DNA of 7,785 bases from the NCBI GenBank assembly GCA_900552845.1, contig USBC01000086.1, positions 1 through 7,785 of the forward strand, given 5' to 3'. Source of the DNA: an uncultured Oscillospiraceae bacterium. Its GTDB lineage: Bacteria; Bacillota; Clostridia; Oscillospirales; Ruminococcaceae. A program made the translations under genes and the position numbers. Position 1 is the stretch's first letter. Each line of letters opens with the position of its first letter. Of this stretch, positions 1 through 4,624 are shown piece by piece. The notes below the pieces were generated by a model. The model was given only the letters and a program-made list of their open reading frames with translations, did no database searches and had not been told where the DNA came from.

Positions 1-1
1 T

Positions 2-583
2 GCGCTGATGACGCTGATCTCCGGCTATCCTATTCTGGTGGGAGGTTTTTTTGTCACTCTCGGTATTTTTTACACCTTCCAAACAGCACGGGAGAGCGGT
101 GATATTCTGTACACGGCGCTGTTGCCCTGCAAAAAGCGTGATGTGGTTGCCGCTAAATATGCGTTTTGTGTTCTGATAGAGCTGGCTGGGTGGCTGCTGT
201 GTGCTGCGCTGACCGCTCTGCGGCTGACTGCGTGGCGGGAGGCGGCGGTCTACACCCAAAATGCGATGATGAACGCAAATTTTGCTTATTTGGGCTGGCT
301 GCTTATTCTGTATGCAATGTTCAACATGGTTTTTCTCGGCGGCTTCTTTCGTACCGCCTACAAGCTGGGCAAGCCGTTTCTTCTATATGGAATCGCCGGC
401 TTTTTGTTAATTGCGCTGGCGGAGACACTGCACCATTTCCCCCGAATGGAAGCGCTCAATTCCCAGACAGAGGGCTTTTCACTCCAGTTGGTCGTGCTGG
501 CGGCAGGGACGACATTTTACGCCCTTGCAACATTGGCAGGCTGCCGGGCATCGCAGAAGCGTTTTGAACGCATTGATCTGTAA
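2..583 (+). CDS. ABC-2 type transporter permease, C-terminal part (5' end outside window)
   Basis: The reading frame is open from base 2, and the first Met codon (8-10) is not preceded by a ribosome site, so the true start lies upstream. About 193 residues are visible, ending in TAA at 581-583. Five hydrophobic segments can be seen, roughly residues 3-25, 50-72, 92-116, 124-140 and 158-177 counted from the first Met. Between the first two lies a charged cytoplasmic loop with a 'TALLPCKKRDVVAAKY' stretch. That loop resembles the 'LLP-x-(K/R)-(K/R)-x-D-(I/V)-V-x-(A/S)-(K/R)-(Y/F)' segment common in ABC2_membrane permeases of Clostridia. The family forms the membrane part of an ABC exporter and pairs with a separate ATPase, which is not in the window and would be expected upstream. 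The substrate cannot be told from the sequence. The family call is by resemblance and has not been tested by a search. Confidence 0.8.
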   Translation, partial: ALMTLISGYPILVGGFFVTLGIFYTFQTARESGDILYTALLPCKKRDVVAAKYAFCVLIELAGWLLCAALTALRLTAWREAAVYTQNAMMNANFAYLGWLLILYAMFNMVFLGGFFRTAYKLGKPFLLYGIAGFLLIALAETLHHFPRMEALNSQTEGFSLQLVVLAAGTTFYALATLAGCRASQKRFERIDL

Positions 584-668
584 ATAAATAAGGTCCCTCA
601 AAAGCGACGAAGCAGCGCTTTTGGGGGACCAGTTTGCGATGAGAAGAAAAAAGCCCATAAGGGGGATC
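584..668 (-). ncRNA. candidate small RNA (promoter plus terminator, no convincing ORF)
   Basis: A minus-strand promoter-like pair (TTGCAT, 17 bp, TATGAT; 675-703) is followed about 7 nt later by a predicted start near 668. The transcript would run about 85 nt and finish at the hairpin 592-630 with its U-rich tail. No recognised RNA family fits. A minus-strand frame through this stretch continues into the antisense of the permease gene, and its only upstream ATG lies inside the -10 box, so a protein product is unlikely. If transcribed, the RNA abuts the end of the permease gene tail to tail. This is an inference from signals only. Confidence 0.35.
592..630 (-). terminator. strong hairpin terminator, best oriented on the minus strand
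   Basis: The arms 592-606 and 616-630 form a 15-bp stem with one G-T wobble and a 9-nt loop. Read on the minus strand, the stem is followed directly by TTATTTATTTA (591-581), a good U-rich tail. Read on the plus strand it is followed by AGTTTGCG, a poor tail. It can still stop or stabilise the permease transcript, whose stop codon lies 8 nt before the stem, but its better fit is as the end of a minus-strand transcript. Confidence 0.7.
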
Positions 669-674
669 AACTCT

Positions 675-703
675 ATCATATCGCAGCGGCTTTCTGTATG
701 CAA
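675..703 (-). promoter_or_regulatory. possible sigma-A promoter for the candidate small RNA
   Basis: On the minus strand, TTGCAT (703-698) and TATGAT (680-675) are separated by exactly 17 bp. The -10 box matches 5 of 6 consensus bases; the -35 box matches only TTG. It faces away from pyrG, toward the hairpin at 592-630. Confidence 0.4.
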
Positions 704-788
704 GATGTTTTTTGCTCACATTCTTGTTTTTTGTTTTTCTCCTAAAAAACGACCAAAAAGGTGCCGGAATATCGATAAAATTGCAGCA

Positions 789-817
789 TTGACCAAAGAA
801 ACTTGCGGCGGTATAAT
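789..817 (+). promoter_or_regulatory. pyrG promoter (sigma-A type)
   Basis: TTGACC (789-794), a 17-bp spacer and a perfect TATAAT (812-817) make a near-consensus promoter. The likely start is G825, the nearest purine at the right distance, giving a 5' end of G followed by six U. The leader to the pyrG ATG is about 50 nt. It contains no GC-rich stem followed by a U run, so the attenuator known from Bacillus pyrG is not present here. Confidence 0.85.
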
Positions 818-830
818 CTAAACTGTTTTT

Positions 831-872
831 TAATGGAAAGTAAAATGCAGAATAAAGAGTGAGGAGTGAACA
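831..872 (+). repeat. degenerate short-unit (A/G)(A)AGAGTGA-like repeat in the pyrG leader
   Basis: The leader carries several spaced variants of an 'AATGGAAA / AATGCAGA / AATAAAGAGTGA / GGAGTGA' unit of 7-8 nt. It resembles the short purine-rich heptamer-type repeats found between genes in many Firmicutes. The last unit, GAGGAG at 861-866, also supplies the ribosome site for pyrG. I recognise only the style of repeat, not a named family. Confidence 0.35.
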
Positions 873-874
873 GC

Positions 875-2473
875 ATGAAGTATATTTTTGTGACCGGTGG
901 CGTGGTATCCGGCTTGGGGAAGGGAATCTGTGCGGCATCGCTGGGACGGCTTTTGAAGCAGTGCGGGCTGCGCGTAAAAAACCAGAAGTTTGACCCGTAT
1001 TTTAATGTGGATCCCGGTACCATGAGTCCCTACCAGCATGGTGAGGTCTTTGTGACCGAGGACGGCGCCGAGACCGACCTCGATCTGGGGCACTACGAGC
1101 GATTTGTGGACGAAGCACTGGATCGTAACGCTTCTGTTTCCTCCGGTAAGGTGTTTTGGAATGTGCTGAACCGTGAGCGTCAGGGCGGTTATCTGGGCGG
1201 GACAGTACAAATTATTCCCCATATTACCGATGAGATCAAGCGGCATATTTATGCGATGGAGGACGGCGAGACCGATGTGGTCATCAGCGAGATCGGCGGT
1301 ACGGTGGGTGATATTGAAAGCCAGCCGTTTTTGGAGGCAATCAGGCAGGTGGCGATGGAGAAGGGCAGGGAGAATGTTCTTTATCTTCATGTGCCGCTTA
1401 TCGTTTCCATTCCCGGCAGCGGCGAACTGAAAAGTAAGCCCACCCAGCACTCGGTCAAAGAGCTGCTGTCGGTTGGAATTCAACCCGATATTCTGGTGTG
1501 CCGCACCGACGCACCAATTACGGAGGAGGTACGCCATAAGATAGCGCTGTTCTGCAATGTGGAGGAGCGCTGTGTCATTTCCAATGCGACTGCCCATACA
1601 CTGTACGAGGTGCCGCTGCTGCTGGAGCAGGAGGGACTGTGCAGCGTCGTTTGTCGCCGGCTGGGGCTGGGAGAGCGTACCCCCGATATGACCGAATGGA
1701 CGGCAATGGTGGAGAAGATCAAGGGCGTACACCGCCGTGTGGAGATTGCACTGGTTGGGAAATACACCGGTTTGCGGGACGCCTATCTCAGCGTGGCGGA
1801 GGCGCTGTTCCATGCCGGAACCGCTTGTGATGCGGAGGTATTGATCCGCTGGATCGACAGCGAGACACTGACGCCGGAGAATACAGCCAAGGTGCTGGAG
1901 GGCTGCAGCGGGGTGCTGGTGCCCGGCGGCTTTGGCGACCGAGGCATTGAGGGCATGATATCGGCGGCACAGTTTGCACGGGAAAAGAAGCTCCCCTATT
2001 TCGGTATCTGTCTGGGAATGCAGATTGCCGTTATTGAATTTGCCCGCAGTGCGGTAGGTTGGCAGGACGCAAACAGCGCCGAGTTTTCCGAAACCACCAC
2101 TCACCCGGTGATTGCCTTGATGCCGGAGCAGGAAGGGGTATCCCAAAAGGGCGGTACCATGCGGTTGGGAAGCTACCCCTGCGTGCTGGCGGCAGGTAGC
2201 CGCTCTCGTGAGATGTATGAGACAGAGAGGATCAGCGAGCGTCACCGTCATCGTTACGAGCTCAATAACGAGTTCCGCACCGAGCTGCAAAAGGACGGCT
2301 TGATCCTTGCAGGTACTTCTCCGGACGGTGCGTTGGTGGAAATGATCGAGCTTGAAAATCACCCATGGTATGTAGGGTGCCAGTTCCACCCGGAATTCAA
2401 GAGCCGGCCAAACCGCCCGCACCCGCTGTTTCTCGGTTTTATCAAAGCGGCGCTGGCGGAGGCGGAAAGATAA
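875..2473 (+). CDS. pyrG: CTP synthase (glutamine-hydrolysing)
   Basis: This enzyme makes CTP from UTP, ATP and glutamine, the last step of de novo pyrimidine nucleotide synthesis, in the cytoplasm. The protein has 532 residues, the usual family length. The N-terminal amidoligase half starts MKYIFVTGGVVSGLGKG (P-loop near residues 12-17) and contains the GEVFVTEDGAETDLDLGHYERF-type segment and the ISEIGGTVGDIES Mg-binding stretch. The C-terminal class I glutaminase half has PGGFGDRG, the nucleophile Cys379 in GICLGMQ, and His505 and Glu507 in QFHPEF, so the triad is complete. The ATG at 875 was chosen because GAGGAG (861-866) sits 8 nt upstream and the family begins MKYIFVTGG. The in-frame GTG at 866 overlaps that ribosome site and is less likely. 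It has its own promoter at 789-817 and probably ends at the terminator 2678-2720. Confidence 0.98.
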   Translation: MKYIFVTGGVVSGLGKGICAASLGRLLKQCGLRVKNQKFDPYFNVDPGTMSPYQHGEVFVTEDGAETDLDLGHYERFVDEALDRNASVSSGKVFWNVLNRERQGGYLGGTVQIIPHITDEIKRHIYAMEDGETDVVISEIGGTVGDIESQPFLEAIRQVAMEKGRENVLYLHVPLIVSIPGSGELKSKPTQHSVKELLSVGIQPDILVCRTDAPITEEVRHKIALFCNVEERCVISNATAHTLYEVPLLLEQEGLCSVVCRRLGLGERTPDMTEWTAMVEKIKGVHRRVEIALVGKYTGLRDAYLSVAEALFHAGTACDAEVLIRWIDSETLTPENTAKVLEGCSGVLVPGGFGDRGIEGMISAAQFAREKKLPYFGICLGMQIAVIEFARSAVGWQDANSAEFSETTTHPVIALMPEQEGVSQKGGTMRLGSYPCVLAAGSRSREMYETERISERHRHRYELNNEFRTELQKDGLILAGTSPDGALVEMIELENHPWYVGCQFHPEFKSRPNRPHPLFLGFIKAALAEAER

Positions 2474-2480
2474 AAAACGG

Positions 2481-2528
2481 AGAGAATATTCTGCTGCAAT
2501 GGAGCAGGCGTTCCCCGCCAAAAAAAGC
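2481..2528. repeat. direct repeat copy 1 (48 nt) downstream of pyrG
   Basis: This stretch starts 7 nt after the pyrG stop. It matches 2641-2692, 160 bp away, with 5 substitutions in the first 40 nt; both copies then end in seven A and GC. The shared core is GGCGTTCCCCGCC, itself able to form a small 4-bp hairpin. Copy 1 lacks the 4-nt AACC insert found before the A run in copy 2. Confidence 0.8.
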
Positions 2529-2595
2529 AGCAGCATGGCAGAAGCCGGTGAAATCGGAAATGTAAACCGGCGGTAGCGCAAGGAAGGGGTTGTGT

Positions 2596-2625
2596 GAAGG
2601 GGGAACCATAGCGGGGTCCCCCTTC
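2596..2625. other. GC-rich hairpin without U tail, between the repeat copies
   Basis: GAAGGGGGA (2596-2604) pairs perfectly with TCCCCCTTC (2617-2625) around a 12-nt loop. Neither strand has a following T run, so it is not a typical intrinsic terminator. It may protect a 3' end or be a remnant of a repeat. Nothing else is seen between 2529 and 2640. Confidence 0.5.
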
Positions 2626-2640
2626 GCGTAAAATCAGGGC

Positions 2641-2692
2641 AGAGAGTGTTGTGCTGCGATGGAGCGGGCGTTCCCCGCCAACCAAAAAAAGC
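2641..2692. repeat. direct repeat copy 2 (52 nt), running into the tRNA terminator
   Basis: This is the partner of 2481-2528. Its final AAAAAAAGC forms part of the left arm of the terminator 2678-2720, so the duplicated unit includes a piece of the tRNA operon terminator. It differs from copy 1 by 5 substitutions and a 4-nt AACC insert. Confidence 0.8.
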
Positions 2693-2720
2693 AACCGTTT
2701 CGGTTGCTTTTTTTGGTTGG
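2678..2720. terminator. perfect bidirectional intrinsic terminator shared by pyrG and the tRNA operon
   Basis: The arms 2678-2697 and 2701-2720 form a perfect 20-bp inverted repeat with a 3-nt loop. The inner core GCAACCG/CGGTTGC is followed by seven T on either strand, so it can stop pyrG transcription (plus) and tRNA transcription (minus). The right arm covers 2714-2720, which is also the 3' end of tRNA-Gln (CCA, discriminator and three acceptor bases). Confidence 0.9.
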
Positions 2721-2789
2721 GCCGGCAGGATTCGGACCTGCGGAATGCGGGAGTCAAAGTCCCGTGCCTTACCCCTTGGCTACGGCCCA
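2714..2789 (-). tRNA. tRNA-Gln (anticodon TTG), CCA encoded
   Basis: The minus strand folds as a cloverleaf. Acceptor TGGGCCG/CGGCCCA is followed by A73 and CCA. The D arm is GCC/GGC with GG in the loop. Anticodon arm CGGGA/TCCCG has loop CTTTGAC, and the T arm is GCAGG/CCTGC. Anticodon TTG reads CAA and CAG glutamine codons. U1-A72 and the overall sequence fit bacterial tRNA-Gln. Two features are odd: the T loop reads TCCGAAT, with C instead of U at position 55, and the variable loop has 6 nt (CATTCC) rather than the 5 I would expect. It is last in the operon and its 3' end is part of the terminator arm. Confidence 0.93.
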
Positions 2790-2802
2790 GAGTATAAGCC
2801 AA

Positions 2803-2825
2803 GGGATACCCGAAAAAGGTATCCC
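2803..2825 (-). other. hairpin in the tRNA-His/tRNA-Gln spacer
   Basis: GGGATACC (2803-2810) and GGTATCCC (2818-2825) form a perfect 8-bp stem with a 7-nt loop. It lies in the 43-nt spacer between the two tRNAs, the longest in the operon after the Gly-to-promoter leader. It may guide processing of the tRNA precursor. In the minus direction a U-rich loop, not a U tail, is present, so it is not a terminator. Confidence 0.5.
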
Positions 2826-2832
2826 CTGTGCA

Positions 2833-2910
2833 TGGGGTGGATAGTGGAATTCGAATCCACGACCTCCAGAGCCACAATCTGGCGCGCTAACCAGCTGCGC
2901 TATACCCACC
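2833..2910 (-). tRNA. tRNA-His (anticodon GTG), CCA encoded
   Basis: The minus strand gives acceptor GTGGGTA/TATCCAC with C73 and CCA. Anticodon arm CCAGA/TCTGG has loop TTGTGGC, and T arm GTGGA/TCCAC has the normal TTCGAAT loop. A G at position -1 (base 2910) is encoded opposite C73, the identity mark of histidine tRNA, as usual in bacteria. Without G-1 the gene is 2833-2909. It is the third gene of the operon. Confidence 0.96.
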
Positions 2911-2924
2911 ATATTTACCTGAAT

Positions 2925-3001
2925 TGGCGCGCCAGAAGGGACTCGAACCCCTGGCCTACTGCTTAGAAGGCAGTTGCTCTATCCTGCTGAGCTACTGGCG
3001 C
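2925..3001 (-). tRNA. tRNA-Arg (anticodon TCT), CCA encoded
   Basis: The acceptor GCGCCAG/CTGGCGC is followed by G73 and CCA. The D arm is GCTC/GAGC, anticodon arm ACTGC/GCAGT has loop CTTCTAA, and the T arm AGGGG/CCCTT has loop TTCGAGT. Anticodon TCT reads AGA and AGG arginine codons. It lies 14 nt from tRNA-His and 10 nt from tRNA-Gly, so all are expected in one precursor. Confidence 0.96.
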
Positions 3002-3011
3002 AAGCAAAGCG

Positions 3012-3085
<74 letters not shown>

Positions 3086-3117
3086 ATGTCCAAAGGCGGT
3101 CTTTGGCGACATCAGTT

Positions 3118-3146
3118 ATCATACCAAAAGAGGGGCCGTTTGTCAA
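3118..3146 (-). promoter_or_regulatory. tRNA operon promoter (sigma-A type)
   Basis: On the minus strand, a perfect TTGACA (3146-3141) and TATGAT (3123-3118) are separated by 17 bp. This is the strongest-looking promoter in the window, as expected for stable RNA. It is back to back with the yebC promoter, 41 bp away. Confidence 0.9.
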
Positions 3147-3187
3147 CCGTTTTTCATAATTTGCGGGAATTTATTTTGTGAAAAAGG

Positions 3188-3216
3188 TTGTCACCGCCTG
3201 CGAGATGTGCTAAAAT
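3188..3216 (+). promoter_or_regulatory. yebC promoter (sigma-A type)
   Basis: TTGTCA (3188-3193), 17 bp and TAAAAT (3211-3216), each matching 5 of 6 consensus bases. The predicted start near 3223 gives a leader of about 37 nt before the yebC ATG. Confidence 0.8.
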
Positions 3217-3259
3217 CTTAATGAGGTATGTACAATCACACGAAAGGACGATTTTTCCT

Positions 3260-3985
3260 ATGTCTGGACATTCCAAATGGAATAATATCAAACGCAAAAA
3301 GGGTGCATCTGATGCGGCGAAGGCGAAGGTCTTTACCAAGGTTGCGCGTGAAATGTCGGTTGCCGTAAAAGAGGGCGGCGCTGACCCCGATACTAACGGG
3401 AAGCTGCGCGACTGCATTGCCAAGGCGAAAGCTGCCAATATGCCCAATGAGAATATCGAGCGCTGCATCAAGAAAGCCGCAGGCAGCGAGGATAAGAACA
3501 GCTACGAGGAGATGGTATATGAGGGCTACGGTCCCAACGGCGTTGCCGTTATCATTGAATCGCTGACCGATAACCGTAACCGCACCGCAGGCGACCTGCG
3601 CCATTATTTTGATAAGTGCGGCGGCAATCTGGGTCAGAACGGCTGCGTCGGCTATCTCTTCACCAAGAAGGGTCAGATCGTCATTGATAACAGCGAGGGC
3701 GAGCTGGACGAGGAGAAGGTGATGGAGGACTGCTTTGACGCGGGCGCCGAGGACGTCGATTTTGATGAAGATACCATCGAGGTCTTTACCGGCGTAAACG
3801 AACTGCGCGAGGTGCGTGAGGCACTGGAGAAAAAGGGCTATGCTTTCCTTTCCGCCGAGCCTGCCTATATTCCCTCCACCTATACCTCCCTGCCGGAGGA
3901 CGCTGCCGAAAAGATGACCCGTCTGATGGATCTTCTGGACGACTGTGATGACGTTCAGGGCTTTTGGCACAACTGGGAAATGTAA
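3260..3985 (+). CDS. yebC: YebC/PmpR (TACO1-type) family protein
   Basis: The protein has 241 residues, full length for the family. It begins with the signature MSGHSKWNNIKRKKG and continues with the DAAKAKVFTKVAREM and NGKLRDCIAKAKAANMPNENIERCIKKA helices of the N-terminal domain (about 1-76), then the two alpha/beta domains. The family was long annotated as a DNA-binding transcriptional regulator. More recent work links YebC proteins, like mitochondrial TACO1, to relieving ribosome stalling at proline stretches. Sequence alone does not decide between these roles here. The ATG at 3260 was chosen because it gives the conserved N-terminus and follows AAAGGA (3243-3248). An earlier in-frame start in the leader would add unrelated residues. 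It is transcribed divergently from the tRNA operon and ends at its own terminator. Confidence 0.96.
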   Translation: MSGHSKWNNIKRKKGASDAAKAKVFTKVAREMSVAVKEGGADPDTNGKLRDCIAKAKAANMPNENIERCIKKAAGSEDKNSYEEMVYEGYGPNGVAVIIESLTDNRNRTAGDLRHYFDKCGGNLGQNGCVGYLFTKKGQIVIDNSEGELDEEKVMEDCFDAGAEDVDFDEDTIEVFTGVNELREVREALEKKGYAFLSAEPAYIPSTYTSLPEDAAEKMTRLMDLLDDCDDVQGFWHNWEM

Positions 3986-4006
3986 TTTACCCGCAAATAT
4001 TTTTTG

Positions 4007-4033
4007 AGCGGCGCCCCAAAAGCGCCGCTTTTT
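4007..4033 (+). terminator. intrinsic terminator after yebC
   Basis: AGCGGCGC (4007-4014) and GCGCCGCT (4022-4029) form a perfect 8-bp GC-rich stem with a 7-nt loop, followed by a run of T (4029-4033). It ends 18 nt before the ATG of the next gene, whose ribosome site begins right after it. It could therefore stop yebC transcripts or partly attenuate read-through into the next pair. No clear separate promoter for that pair was found. Confidence 0.85.
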
Positions 4034-4051
4034 CTCAAAGGGGGGCAGACT

Positions 4052-4594
4052 ATGAAGGGAACCCGTATCCTGCTTGCCATCGTATGCGCCGCAGCACTGG
4101 CTGCTGTTCCTGCCGCCGCACAGTCAGATGGGTGGGATAATTTCGGCGGCTATGATGCGGAAGCACCCGCTGCCGACCCTGCGGTAGAGCCGCCGAAGGA
4201 AACCGGCGGTTGGGACGACGGAATATGGGAAAACTGGGACGGCAGGACTGCCGATCCCGCACTCGCAGAACCCTCCGAAAAGCAGCAGGAGCTGGAGCAA
4301 AAACAGCAGGAGCTGGAGCAAAAACAGCAGGAGCGGGAAAAAGCCTTTGCCGAGGCGGCGCGGGAAAACGCCGAGCCTGCCGAGGAGCCAAAGACACCCG
4401 GCAGCAGCGGTGAGAGTGGGCAAGAGGATACATCTCCGGAGCTGGTGCTGCCGGAACGGGAAACCGCTCAGGTAAGCCCGATGCGGTATCTCCTCATCGG
4501 GGCGCTGCTTGCCGCCGCCATTTGCATTGCTGTTTATCTTTTTACCCACCCCGTGCGGGAGGAAGACGCACCGTCTGCCCAAGATAAAGATTAA
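4052..4594 (+). CDS. secreted, membrane-anchored acidic coiled-coil protein of unknown function
   Basis: I do not recognise a family. The 180-residue protein starts with a clear signal peptide (residues 1-23, likely cut at AAA|Q). An acidic low-complexity region follows with Trp/Asp motifs: GWDNFGGYD (27-35) and GGWDDGIWENWDG (52-64). A Glu/Gln/Lys heptad segment (about 76-104) is predicted to form a short coiled coil, then comes a Pro/Glu/Ser-rich linker. A single hydrophobic segment (about 146-166) and a short charged tail end the protein. The layout fits a type I membrane protein with its bulk outside the cell. The ATG at 4052 was chosen for the AAAGGGGGG ribosome site (4038-4045) and the complete signal peptide. 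It ends 30 nt before the kinase-like gene and is probably co-transcribed with it. The Trp-rich motifs may be a docking site; that is inference. Confidence 0.8.
   Translation: MKGTRILLAIVCAAALAAVPAAAQSDGWDNFGGYDAEAPAADPAVEPPKETGGWDDGIWENWDGRTADPALAEPSEKQQELEQKQQELEQKQQEREKAFAEAARENAEPAEEPKTPGSSGESGQEDTSPELVLPERETAQVSPMRYLLIGALLAAAICIAVYLFTHPVREEDAPSAQDKD
4283..4333 (+). repeat. 21-nt in-frame tandem repeat (about 2.4 copies)
   Basis: Units start at 4283, 4304 and 4325; the first two are identical and the third breaks off after 9 nt. The 21-nt unit encodes seven residues (QQELEQK), exactly one coiled-coil heptad, so copy-number change would lengthen or shorten the coil without changing frame. 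Confidence 0.9.
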
Positions 4595-4624
4595 AACGAC
4601 TCCAAGCCGAAAGGAGGAGATCCC

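Noticed and set aside
818..874. Bacillus-type CTP-responsive attenuator or riboswitch before pyrG
   Set aside because: The leader is only about 50 nt, AT-rich, and lacks a GC stem with a U run or a GGGC start.
456..1023. Minus-strand frames across the permease end and pyrG leader
   Set aside because: They span a terminator hairpin and promoter elements and have no ribosome site or consistent composition.
830..2581. Long 583-codon open frame on the minus strand
   Set aside because: It is antisense to the complete pyrG gene. Its product has no domain logic, and its C-terminus reads through the repeat-like pyrG leader. The frame is open because of pyrG codon usage.
2481..2692. Repeat pair as a CRISPR array or insertion-sequence ends
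   Set aside because: There are only two copies, in direct orientation and imperfect, with a 112-bp interval that encodes no transposase and no further units.
3236..3970. 244-codon minus-strand frame
   Set aside because: It mirrors yebC, which has a full conserved product, promoter, ribosome site and terminator.
3961..4051. A separate promoter for the coiled-coil/pseudokinase pair
   Set aside because: TTGGCA at 3964-3969 has no acceptable -10 box at 16-19 bp, so no promoter is called.
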